Positions 1 through 7,443 of a DNA stretch of 64,000 nucleotides are shown piece by piece; within the stretch, counting starts at the first letter, position 1, and each line of letters starts with the position of its first letter. The DNA is from Candidatus Zixiibacteriota bacterium (GTDB lineage Bacteria; Zixibacteria; MSB-5A5; GN15; FEB-12). The notes below the pieces were generated by a model. It was not told the DNA's origin. It saw nothing but the letters and a program-made list of their open reading frames with translations, and did not search any database. A program made the translations under genes and the position numbers. Location of the stretch: NCBI GenBank assembly GCA_035380245.1, contig DAOSXA010000001.1:62001-126000 (forward strand), read 5' to 3'.

Positions 1-87
1 GCCAACGGTAAGTCGACTATGAATGACCTGGAGTCAATTGAAACAACCGCACAGAAAAAGAAGAGTTTTTACCGACCGCTCAGGTAG
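1..87 (+). CDS. C-terminal end of an upstream gene (partial)
   Basis: Frame 1 is open from the window edge to a TAG at 85-87 and ends in a basic, polar tail (…AQKKKSFYRPLR). It stops 24 bases before the start of the response regulator, on the same strand. This fits the last residues of an upstream gene in the same operon. No domain can be recognised in 28 codons, and chance openness cannot be excluded. Confidence 0.35.
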   Translation, partial: ANGKSTMNDLESIETTAQKKKSFYRPLR

Positions 88-111
88 TCGGTTATATGAA
101 GGAGACAAATC

Positions 112-930
112 ATGAACAAGCAGCAACAAGAAGCCGGACAGCGCATCACTGAACATACCGATAGCGCCACAGCCGTACGCACGATGCCGCGCATCCTCGT
201 TGCCGAGGATGATCCCGAAATGCGTCGCCTCCTTGTCTGGAATCTGCGCAAGGAGGGTTTTGAAACGGTAGAGTGCTCCGATGGTTGGGAATTGCTCGAC
301 CATCTCGGCAAGCCGGTGCTCGACGGCGATCCCGATGATTTCGATCTCGTCGTCTCCGATATTCGTATGCCGGGTGCTACCGGGCTCGAAGTACTCGAGG
401 GAATCAATGAGACGGAATGGTTCGTTCCGATGATTCTCATCACTGCGTTCGGCAGCGATCAGGTACATCGTGAAGCCGAAGAACTGGGCGCGGCGGGAAT
501 TTTCGACAAGCCGTTCGAAGTGCAGGACTTGATCGAACGCATCCGTCAGGTGCTGGTGCTCGATTCTCCCCTCGGACACAACTGGAAACCCGCCAAACGA
601 CCGGCAGCCGCCGAACTCGGCATCGACGTGGTATTCGATCACATGGAACCGATTCAACATATCGAACGGAAAGTCCATGAAGCAGCCGCGATCCTGCGCG
701 ATATCAACTATCAGATCCTGTACAGCCGTGCCGTAATCACCGGCCCCAGCCCGGGACGTCCGCTCCGGTACCATGTCCAGATCATGGTCACTCTCCCCGA
801 CAGGGTATTCGTGGTAAGATCCAATCTGAAGTCGATTAAAAGCGAAGAGGAACTTAACGCCGCTATTCCGCTTGCCTTCGAGATCACTCTCGGCAAGATC
901 AAAAAGTTTTTGGCTAGTCGACCTGACTAA
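112..930 (+). CDS. Response regulator with C-terminal HPF/RaiA-like ribosome-binding domain
   Basis: This is a 272-residue cytoplasmic protein. Residues ~30-150 form a CheY-type receiver: acidic pair AEDD, phospho-acceptor Asp83 in VVSDIRMPG, LITAF, and Lys133 in FDKPF. Instead of a DNA-binding or enzyme output, residues ~165-270 resemble short HPF/RaiA (sigma-54 modulation, PF02482) proteins. The pattern is MEPxxxIERKVHEAAAIL, then an alpha-beta segment, then RYHVQIMVTLP and a final amphipathic helix (AIPLAFEITLGKIKKFL). Known members of that family bind the small ribosomal subunit and cause 70S/100S hibernation. By inference, phosphorylation of Asp83 would control ribosome binding. AAGGAG lies just upstream of the ATG. 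No cognate kinase is adjacent in view. The receiver call is firm; the HPF call rests on pattern recognition. Confidence 0.85.
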   Translation: MNKQQQEAGQRITEHTDSATAVRTMPRILVAEDDPEMRRLLVWNLRKEGFETVECSDGWELLDHLGKPVLDGDPDDFDLVVSDIRMPGATGLEVLEGINETEWFVPMILITAFGSDQVHREAEELGAAGIFDKPFEVQDLIERIRQVLVLDSPLGHNWKPAKRPAAAELGIDVVFDHMEPIQHIERKVHEAAAILRDINYQILYSRAVITGPSPGRPLRYHVQIMVTLPDRVFVVRSNLKSIKSEEELNAAIPLAFEITLGKIKKFLASRPD

Positions 931-941
931 CCCTGCCACAC

Positions 942-973
942 ATCGTCCCGGCTGCAGAAGCAGCCGGGACGAT
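942..973 (+). terminator. Terminator-like hairpin after the receiver-HPF gene
   Basis: A perfect 14-bp stem (942-955 with 960-973) closes an AGAA loop 11 bases after the stop codon. The following T tract is short (TTC then A-rich), so intrinsic termination may be inefficient. Confidence 0.6.
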
Positions 974-1083
974 TTCAAAACCATGCCGCTCCGATTACCG
1001 GCCCGTTTCGGCGGACCGTTCTCCCTTGGGGAGGCTGTTGAAAAAGCCATACGCTTGTATATTCGATGAACCACTACTGTAAT

Positions 1084-1158
1084 GCGGGCGACACAAGGCC
1101 GCCCGCTACGCGAGACTATGGCTCCTCAACGCGTAGCGGCGGGGCTTGCCTCCGCCGC
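1084..1158. repeat. Run of three GC-rich intergenic dyads
   Basis: Three consecutive inverted repeats fill the gap between convergent genes: GCGGGCG (1084-1090) with CGCCCGC (1100-1106), CGCTACGCG (1104-1112) with CGCGTAGCG (1130-1138), and GCGGCGG (1136-1142) with CCGCCGC (1152-1158). The layout resembles REP/BIME-type intergenic elements. A further GGCGGGGC hairpin lies at 4262-4303. Confidence 0.45.
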
Positions 1159-1195
1159 AATTGAAGTTTGCCAACAATCCCCGGGGGGTCGATTT

Positions 1196-2092
1196 TCACT
1201 TTCCCGTCTCCGAGCGTTCAGGCTGATACCCTTCAATAAGCATCGCTTTCATTATTTCGATAGCCTCCGTCCCAATCGTTTCGGCCGTGGCTTTCATCGT
1301 CATTTCCATGTCGGGAGTGATTCCGACCGCTCGCAATCGTGACGCGGCTGTCGTCGTATCGAGCCCCAGACGTAAACAAACCGAACCGATTGATTTATTA
1401 CCGATCCCGGTCCCAGCAAACTCGACCTCTATTGTCTCCGGCGTATATTGCCCTAATTTCTCCGGTTCAGGCTCAGGCTCGAATTTCTTTATCATGAGAT
1501 AGAGTTCCATCGGCGCAATATCGTTGCGTTCCGCAATCGTTTCGAGCGTCTCATCGACTCCTGAGAATTTGATTCCGTTCGCCTTCAATTCAGCCGTGGC
1601 CCTGGCCAAGTTGATATCCATTTTGGTCGTAAAGGTTTTCAGCGATTGCAATTCGGCATGCCCGAACGGTGGCTCGTATTCATTTTGAACAACCCAAACA
1701 TCTTTTAACCAGGTATTGAAATCGAGCAGATACGACAACGGCGGAAACGGCCAGATGGCGCTGACCACAACCCAAACCGACAACACCGATGAAATCGCCA
1801 GCTCCCGGCGCAATTTCACTCCCCTACGGGCCTTGTCCTTGAAGTAGTTCATCAACGGCTTCCAGTTCAAATAAATATGAACACCACCGGCTATGATGAA
1901 AAGGATGCTCGACAGAATATGAATGTTGCCCCACTGAGTCTTGGTCAGTCCCAGCATCGACCAGGTAGTCCAATAAGCAACCCTCCCAGCCGGTTCGACA
2001 TACAACACCAGACCAGTGATTGCCATGATTATAAAACCGAACAGGGTGAAAAAGGAAGTCAACCCGCGAGTATGTATTTTTCCTGAGGCCAT
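1196..2092 (-). CDS. DUF4405-type membrane protein, cytochrome b561-like
   Basis: This is a 298-residue inner-membrane protein with three predicted helices in its first half: around residues 12-31, 57-76 and 99-117. His residues within the membrane region (WGNIHILSS and GGVHIYLNW) match the usual haem-ligand-like pattern of DUF4405/cytochrome b561-type proteins. The last ~160 residues are soluble and acidic and contain two motifs resembling short helix-hairpin sensing modules; I do not recognise them. The start at 2092 is preferred over the ATG at 2104 because GGAG, six bases before it, is a good ribosome binding site. A role in membrane electron transfer is likely, but the partner is unknown. 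Confidence 0.75.
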   Translation of the reverse strand: MASGKIHTRGLTSFFTLFGFIIMAITGLVLYVEPAGRVAYWTTWSMLGLTKTQWGNIHILSSILFIIAGGVHIYLNWKPLMNYFKDKARRGVKLRRELAISSVLSVWVVVSAIWPFPPLSYLLDFNTWLKDVWVVQNEYEPPFGHAELQSLKTFTTKMDINLARATAELKANGIKFSGVDETLETIAERNDIAPMELYLMIKKFEPEPEPEKLGQYTPETIEVEFAGTGIGNKSIGSVCLRLGLDTTTAASRLRAVGITPDMEMTMKATAETIGTEAIEIMKAMLIEGYQPERSETGK

Positions 2093-2159
2093 TTTTTGCT
2101 CCATATATTTCAGTTTTCTACTTTAGATACAAACCGGTCAAAAATGATTCAATGACTGT

Positions 2160-2199
2160 ACCGTACGGTTCACCACCGCTTCGGTTAGTGATCACTAAC
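2160..2199. promoter_or_regulatory. Two perfect palindromes in a divergent promoter region
   Basis: ACCGTACGGT (2160-2169) and the 16-bp perfect palindrome GTTAGTGATCACTAAC (2184-2199) lie between the minus-strand DUF4405 gene and the plus-strand gene at 2374. The longer one has the size and symmetry of a dimeric regulator site. No matching regulator is identified. Confidence 0.5.
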
Positions 2200-2373
2200 G
2201 TACACTGAGCGGCTCTCGCAGATGACACCCTCACCCGTATTCACAACCACGACAACGGGATAATTACAGTCAGACATGTTTGGCACGGCAGTTGTATATC
2301 TCCCCGGACAAGAACGAAATTAGACTATTCCCAAAGGGAATTGATACATCGTAGACTCGAAAGGAGCACAACC

Positions 2374-2865
2374 ATGAAGATTAACAGCAGCCTCTTGACA
2401 GCGATAGCCATCTTTGGAATGGCTCTGCTGATTGCCCCGGTCGGACAGGCTCAGACTTGTAACGGTTCCGGCGGCAATTTCATCGATCTCGACGGAGACG
2501 GCTTTAACGATAACGCGCCCGACGCTGACGGCGACGGTATTCCGAACGGCCTGGATGAAGACTGGATTAAGAATCCGCAGGACGGAACCGGCTACAAGAA
2601 CGCGTACAAGAAGGGTCAACTCGGTCAGAACAGCATGCAGGATCCGGCCAAGGCTCAGTCCATGACCAAGTCCCAGCAGTTCAAGCGCCTTCAGATGTTT
2701 GCCGGAAACATCCTGCGCAACCGGATCAGCGCCCTTGGCGGTATGAACGGCTCCGGCGCCGGTATCTGTGACGGTTCCGGTTCCGGTAGTGGCGCCGGAA
2801 CGGGTATCTGCGACGGCACCGGCCCGCACGGCGGCGGTCAGCGTAACGGCAACGGCGGCAAGTAA
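2374..2865 (+). CDS. Secreted small protein with DxDGDG calcium-binding repeats and Gly-rich tail
   Basis: This is a 163-residue exported protein. The signal peptide is about MKINSSLLTAIAIFGMALL…GQAQ. Two thrombospondin-type-3/EF-like loops (DLDGDGFND and DADGDGIPN) lie near residues 35-60 and probably bind calcium. A lysine/glutamine-rich middle follows, then a low-complexity tail with two GICDG motifs, each with one Cys, in Gly/Ser/Asn sequence. The start at 2374 has GAAAGGAG upstream; an in-frame ATG further upstream has none. It lies 96 bases before an outer-membrane barrel gene on the same strand, so the two may work together at the surface. No specific function is recognised. Confidence 0.75.
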   Translation: MKINSSLLTAIAIFGMALLIAPVGQAQTCNGSGGNFIDLDGDGFNDNAPDADGDGIPNGLDEDWIKNPQDGTGYKNAYKKGQLGQNSMQDPAKAQSMTKSQQFKRLQMFAGNILRNRISALGGMNGSGAGICDGSGSGSGAGTGICDGTGPHGGGQRNGNGGK

Positions 2866-2961
2866 TGTTCTCTTGATCGTTGGTTCTAGAACTCGATCGG
2901 GCGGCGCGTGAACCGCCCGGTCGAGATTTGTTAACGGAAGATGTCTTGCAGAGGGAACATC

Positions 2962-4083
2962 ATGCGAAACAAAATCACCTTGTCGATCCTGGCACTCCTC
3001 AGCGCGACGGCCCTGGCAACCGCCCGGGCTGAGACCAAAACCGACCTGTCTTTCGGCAGCGGCTATCAAGGCAATCTCTTTGCCGATTCCAACAGCACCG
3101 GTGATGCCTTCGCAACTTTAGGGATCGACTTACAGCATTATCCCTCCGGATCGGTACAACTGGCCGCAAGCGGCCATTATAACCATTTCATTGAATACGA
3201 GGATTTGTCCAACTTCATCGGTGACTTATCGGTGGTAATAATCCCAACCGGAAATCAGTCACGCACGAACCTCTCTCTGTCGGGAGCTTTCTCAATCCGG
3301 CATTTCGGTGATGCTTACGAACTCTACGATCAGATCGGCGCTTTGATATCGGCCAGTCTCGGTTACGGCCTCACCCCCGGTATATTCCTGCACTCCTCGG
3401 CAGCTTTCGTCAACACCAGCTATACCAACGCCGATTACGGTTCCAGTCGCAGCCTCGATCTTTCAACGGGAATAAACCTGACCCTCTTCGGCGCCAACAG
3501 CTTTGCCCTGAAGGGAGATTTTACCACCCGGTCAATCGATCAATTGATCACCGCATCGACTTCCGGCTCCGGTCATGGCTCCGGCAACGAGCAGGACAAT
3601 TCGGACAATTATCGAACTGCGGGTGTTTCTTTGCGCTATTCGCGTCCCCTCAGCGCTCGCACCGGATTTAGTTTCTCGGCCGGATATCGCTGGATGCACG
3701 TCGACCAGGGTTTCGCCGTGTACGGCTATACTATCGATTACCTTTCACCCTGGGCCGACATGTGGGAAGGGCCGAGTTTCTCTGCCGGGCTCAAGCACTT
3801 TTTCCCACACCAGATCAAGGCGGATTTATCCGTCGCCCGGTACGATAAGAGTTTCGTTGATATCATTGAATCGGTCGATGAGACCGAAGAGAGCTTTTGG
3901 TTCGAGTCTCGTGACGACAAACTAACCGCGATAACTCTGTCTCTTTCACGACCGTTTTCTCTCAGCGACGGCCGCCTGGTAACGCCGTCGTTCAATTTCA
4001 GCTACCGCGATAATAACTCCACCGCGGCGCTGTATGATTACGATGACATGGTAGTATCGATGTCTCTGGCTATGAACTTATAA
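2962..4083 (+). CDS. Outer-membrane beta-barrel protein
   Basis: This is a 373-residue exported protein with the signal peptide MRNKITLSILALLSATALATARA. The body is made of alternating amphipathic strands rich in Tyr, Phe, Ser and Gly, typical of an outer-membrane barrel, and the C-terminus is VVSMSLAMNL. A Gly/Ser/His-rich loop (SGSGHGSGNEQ) lies near residue 205. That composition echoes the Gly-rich tail of the preceding gene, suggesting the two proteins share a ligand or contact each other (inference). AGAGGGAA precedes the ATG at 2962, which decides this start over the upstream in-frame ATG at 2941. Confidence 0.75.
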   Translation: MRNKITLSILALLSATALATARAETKTDLSFGSGYQGNLFADSNSTGDAFATLGIDLQHYPSGSVQLAASGHYNHFIEYEDLSNFIGDLSVVIIPTGNQSRTNLSLSGAFSIRHFGDAYELYDQIGALISASLGYGLTPGIFLHSSAAFVNTSYTNADYGSSRSLDLSTGINLTLFGANSFALKGDFTTRSIDQLITASTSGSGHGSGNEQDNSDNYRTAGVSLRYSRPLSARTGFSFSAGYRWMHVDQGFAVYGYTIDYLSPWADMWEGPSFSAGLKHFFPHQIKADLSVARYDKSFVDIIESVDETEESFWFESRDDKLTAITLSLSRPFSLSDGRLVTPSFNFSYRDNNSTAALYDYDDMVVSMSLAMNL

Positions 4084-4170
4084 AAATCCCCCTCTGTGGC
4101 CTGGATCGGGATTCGAGTCGTCCTCTCTGCCGACTCGTTCCCGGTCCGGTCAATTTTCGGTCAACGAACA

Positions 4171-4206
4171 AACCGGTCGTGGTTCCTTAACACCACGACC
4201 GGTTTT
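4171..4206 (+). terminator. Intrinsic terminator
   Basis: A 13-bp perfect stem (AACCGGTCGTGGT at 4171-4183 with 4192-4204) and an 8-base loop run into TTTT. It ends the 2374-4083 gene pair. Confidence 0.85.
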
Positions 4207-4261
4207 CATAACACCATGCAAATGGTGTCTCTTTATTAATCGATTTATAGCGAAACTGAAC

Positions 4262-4303
4262 GGCGGGGCTGCGCGGTGTCCGACAAACCACGCTTGCCCC
4301 GCC
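4262..4303. repeat. Long GC-rich intergenic hairpin
   Basis: GGCGGGGC at 4262-4269 pairs with GCCCCGCC at 4296-4303, with further inner pairing (GCG/CGC and GGT/ACC). It lies between two terminated convergent genes and has no T tract. It is similar in composition to the intergenic dyads at 1136-1158. Confidence 0.4.
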
Positions 4304-4340
4304 TCAGAAGCGATCCCAAGCCGTAAAAGGATCCCAAAAT

Positions 4341-6722
4341 CTACAGCGTTATCTGAATCCCCCCATACAACAAGCGGCCGTAGACCGGCGCATACATGAA
4401 GGCCGCGTCACTGATGTGTTTTACTTTCTGGGTATAGTCGCCAAGATTCTTCGCGCCGGCATACAGCTTATAACGATTCATAATCGTTCGACTGATACGG
4501 GCGTTGAACAACACGTAAGACTCGGTTTCGTATATCTGGATATCCGCCGGGTCCTCGGGCTCCGTCAGATCGATTTTCATCGAGCCCTTGATATCGGCAT
4601 CGGTCGTGAGACTCCAGCCGTTGTAAGTATAGTCGATCTTAAAACCTCCGGAGATGTTGGGATAACGTGGAATATCCCGACTCATTTCCTTATAGGGCGT
4701 CCCCAGCCAGTCCTCGCGAGGATTGTCGTATTTGCCTTTAAAAAGCTCCAGGCGTCCGCTCAGCACTAGGCCCTCGGAGGGCGACACGGAACCGTTTGTC
4801 TCGATACCGGACACGTAAGCATCGTCGATATTCTCCCACTGATAGTCATAACCCATCCGGGACACATCCTCGTCAGCCTCGACAAAAGCGATAGCATCGG
4901 TAAGTTCGGTGCGGTAAGCATTTATGCTGACGGTGGCACGCCGTGCCGTATATTCAGCGGTCATCGAATAACTGATCGACTTTTCCGGTTTCAAATTGCT
5001 CCCCTTGTAGACTCGGGGTGAACCACTGCACAGGTGCAGGTCTTCGGAAAATCCATAGGGTACCCGGAATCCACTGCCGACCGATCCACGCAGTTTCCAT
5101 GAATCGGAAAAACTATACTGAACGGAAAAACGGGGATTGACCGTCGATTCATCGTATTCGAGCGGGTCCAGTCCCTGAGCGAGAATATCACCGGAACCGT
5201 GGAATTCATCTTCCGAGCTGTGATAATCGAACCGCAGTCCGGCCACTACTTCCAGTTTACGCGATAATTTTGCTTCGTCCTGCAGGTAGGCGCCGAATTC
5301 ATCCGCTTTCTTGTGAGAAAGAGAGGAATATGGAGTCGCCGTCTCGGCATCGAGATACATGCCGGTCTCTTCGAGGCTGTTATGAGAGTATTGTAATCCG
5401 ACCAGCAGGCGATGGCGATTACCCAGCGGCTGTACCAGATTAAGATTGGTGACCAGCAATTTTTCTTCGGCCAGATAAGGACGCAGCAGGTGCACCGGGG
5501 GCTCCACGCCATAGGCTTCGATATAATCACCGAGGAACGTATCATTGGTGGCATCACGCTTATGATTGGAATAAGCGACACTGGCGTTCACCTCAGAGCC
5601 GTTTGCCAGACCGATCCGGTATTCGGCCTGACCCGAGAAACGGTCGGTATTGATCCGCTCGGTTCCTTCGGCAAACGGGTTTTCGAACTGCCGATCGGTC
5701 AACCAGCCGCCTATTCTTGATTCTGCCAGAAGCCGACCACGCAAAATGAGGCGGTCGGCTCCCAACAGATCGTTGCGATAGAGGTTGAAGCCGAGATTTT
5801 TCACCGATGAACGAACGCGGTCGATCCAGCCGTCCGGCTCATAGACACCACCGGGGGCATTGACATCACCGGTTTCGTCCAGCTCATCCTGTTCGCTTTG
5901 CTGAGCGTACAGGAACAAGCCGACCTTATCGCGCCGCGAACTCGCGGTAATGCTGTACTTGTTCGTTCCCGCTTCGCCGAATTCCATATCGACCTGTCCC
6001 TCGGTCTTCATCGGTACCGTAGAAACCACATTAATGGCACCCGCCACAGCATTCGAGCCATACAGCGCCGATCCGGCTCCCTTGACAATCTCAATATGAT
6101 CGACATCGGCTGTGCTCAACTGCTGAAGACCGTACACCGAGGCCAGACCGGAATAGATCGGCTGACCGTCCAACAGCACCTGGGTGTGGTCCGCTCCCAG
6201 GCCCTGCATTCTGAGAATTGTGAAATTACATCCCTGGCATTGTTGTTCGACTTTGACTCCGGGTTCACCGTCCAGCGCCTCGAATATATTCCGGGCCGAT
6301 TTTTCCTCGATAGCCGCCTTCGACACCACTTCCGTAAACACGGGGCTTTCTTTTACATATCGAGGCGTTCTGGTGCCGGTAACCACGATCCCGCCGGCGT
6401 CTATTTCTGAACGTTCCAGCTCCGGAGACAACTCCAGCGTACGGCCGTCGACGACATCTATTTCATGACGATACGTCACATACCCAACGGCCGAAACGAT
6501 CAGTCGCTGTTTGCCGACAGGTATATGTTTCAACTCGAAGCGGCCGGTTGAATCGGCCATTACTCCCAGGTTGGTGCCCTCGATCAGCACCGACGCAAAC
6601 GGAATCCCCTCTGCATTGCTTTTGTTCTTCACCGTTCCGGCGGCAATACCGCCGTGGGCCAGAACGGACCCGGCAGCGAATGTCAGAACCACCAGACAAA
6701 TCAGCAGTTGCCTAAGCATCAT
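4341..6722 (-). CDS. TonB-dependent receptor, CirA/BtuB-like, with carboxypeptidase-like N-terminal domain
   Basis: This 793-residue outer-membrane receptor has a signal peptide (MMLRQLLICLVVLTFAAGSVLA). A carboxypeptidase-regulatory-like domain covers about residues 24-105 (GTVKNKSNAEGIPFASVLIEGT). The plug runs from about 110 to 240 and includes VVTGTRTPRYVKESPVFTEV, and a 22-strand-type barrel ends in LLYGGIQITL. A CQGCNF pair of cysteines sits in the plug just before the RMQGLGADHTQVLLDG motif; this feature is common in receptors for metals or metal complexes. It lies 56 bases downstream of the His-rich gene and behind a Fur-type site, so the substrate is probably iron, zinc or a chelate. 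ATG at 6719 is an equally good start. Confidence 0.92.
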   Translation of the reverse strand: MMLRQLLICLVVLTFAAGSVLAHGGIAAGTVKNKSNAEGIPFASVLIEGTNLGVMADSTGRFELKHIPVGKQRLIVSAVGYVTYRHEIDVVDGRTLELSPELERSEIDAGGIVVTGTRTPRYVKESPVFTEVVSKAAIEEKSARNIFEALDGEPGVKVEQQCQGCNFTILRMQGLGADHTQVLLDGQPIYSGLASVYGLQQLSTADVDHIEIVKGAGSALYGSNAVAGAINVVSTVPMKTEGQVDMEFGEAGTNKYSITASSRRDKVGLFLYAQQSEQDELDETGDVNAPGGVYEPDGWIDRVRSSVKNLGFNLYRNDLLGADRLILRGRLLAESRIGGWLTDRQFENPFAEGTERINTDRFSGQAEYRIGLANGSEVNASVAYSNHKRDATNDTFLGDYIEAYGVEPPVHLLRPYLAEEKLLVTNLNLVQPLGNRHRLLVGLQYSHNSLEETGMYLDAETATPYSSLSHKKADEFGAYLQDEAKLSRKLEVVAGLRFDYHSSEDEFHGSGDILAQGLDPLEYDESTVNPRFSVQYSFSDSWKLRGSVGSGFRVPYGFSEDLHLCSGSPRVYKGSNLKPEKSISYSMTAEYTARRATVSINAYRTELTDAIAFVEADEDVSRMGYDYQWENIDDAYVSGIETNGSVSPSEGLVLSGRLELFKGKYDNPREDWLGTPYKEMSRDIPRYPNISGGFKIDYTYNGWSLTTDADIKGSMKIDLTEPEDPADIQIYETESYVLFNARISRTIMNRYKLYAGAKNLGDYTQKVKHISDAAFMYAPVYGRLLYGGIQITL

Positions 6723-6778
6723 CTATCCTCATCTCATTGGTATTGTTCGGTGAGCGTTTTTACGGCGCTCGCATCGTA

Positions 6779-7174
6779 TTATGACAACGAGAAAAGGTCG
6801 GGCGGCCCCCGCTTATCACGAGCGATTATGACAATTCGGGAATATGGATAAAATCGAAATTGTTCGGCGACAGCAACGGTGCCGCCCGGAACTCGGGCCT
6901 CAAAGGCCCGATCCGGGCAATCGGTAAGGAGTATTTTCCCTACCGCACCGATTACAGTGTAAGAATGGGTAGAGTGAGCGTGGCGATCGCCGTGGCGATC
7001 ACCGTCATTTACCGGATGACTGTGAACGATGACCCGACCGTTTTCCAGCACATGCAGATGTAATCCGTGCATCTGACCGACGTTGAAGGAGACAATGGCG
7101 AAAACGAGCAACAACGCTGTCAGTTGTCCAAGGCCGACATCTTTTATGTGGAAATGGTCCAGTCTCACCTTCAC
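6779..7174 (-). CDS. Membrane-anchored His-rich small protein, partner of TonB receptor
   Basis: This is a 131-residue protein with one hydrophobic segment (LTALLLVFAIVSFNVGQM) followed by a His-rich stretch (HLHVLENGRVIVHSHP, then DRHGDRHAHSTHS). The pattern is seen in small uncharacterised proteins encoded next to TonB receptors in FCB bacteria and fits a periplasmic metal-binding role (inference). It is the first gene of the operon with the receptor. The start used is GTG at 7174 with no good ribosome binding site; the GTG at 7168 is another option. The Fur-like site ends only eight bases upstream. Confidence 0.65.
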   Translation of the reverse strand: MKVRLDHFHIKDVGLGQLTALLLVFAIVSFNVGQMHGLHLHVLENGRVIVHSHPVNDGDRHGDRHAHSTHSYTVIGAVGKILLTDCPDRAFEARVPGGTVAVAEQFRFYPYSRIVIIARDKRGPPDLFSLS

Positions 7175-7181
7175 CGCTAAA

Positions 7182-7202
7182 TGAAATTGAAATTCATTTT
7201 CA
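7182..7202 (-). promoter_or_regulatory. Fur-box-like operator
   Basis: The 21-base dyad has arms TGAAATTGAA and TTCATTTTCA around one central base, with only one mismatched pair in the arms. It has the TGAAAnTGAAnTTCAnTTTCA layout of Fur-family sites. It sits at the expected +1 of the promoter at 7210-7238, a repressing position, upstream of the His-rich protein/TonB receptor operon. Confidence 0.7.
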
Positions 7203-7209
7203 TGTAGCC

Positions 7210-7238
7210 TTAATAACCAATCCGGCCGAGACTGTCAA
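7210..7238 (-). promoter_or_regulatory. Sigma-70-type promoter for the TonB receptor operon
   Basis: On the minus strand, TTGACA (7238-7233) and TATTAA (7215-7210) are separated by exactly 17 bases. The -10 ends seven bases before the Fur-like operator. Confidence 0.65.
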
Positions 7239-7266
7239 CAGATTTTTTGTGAATAATGTCACTTAA

Positions 7267-7306
7267 ATTAAAAAACACCGAAGCGGCTCTCGATCCGCCT
7301 CGGTGT
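7267..7306 (-). terminator. Intrinsic terminator of the dockerin surface-protein gene
   Basis: Reading the minus strand, a 12-bp stem with one mismatch (7306-7295 with 7286-7275) is followed directly by a T run. It lies about 140 bases after the stop at 7444. Confidence 0.75.
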
Positions 7307-7443
7307 CGCTTCCAAGCAGAAGTGCATGACAAGGAATGTTCTTTTCTCGATTTTCAGTCGGGTCGTTCGGATTAATAAAGGTTCATATATATCAATGAAT
7401 CCGTATCACCGAGTCGATCCGGCCTCACGGCTCTCTCATAATC

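Noticed and set aside
34..1074. Long minus-strand ORF opposite the receiver-HPF gene
   Set aside because: Antisense shadow of a clear gene. It lacks recognisable domains and a ribosome binding site.
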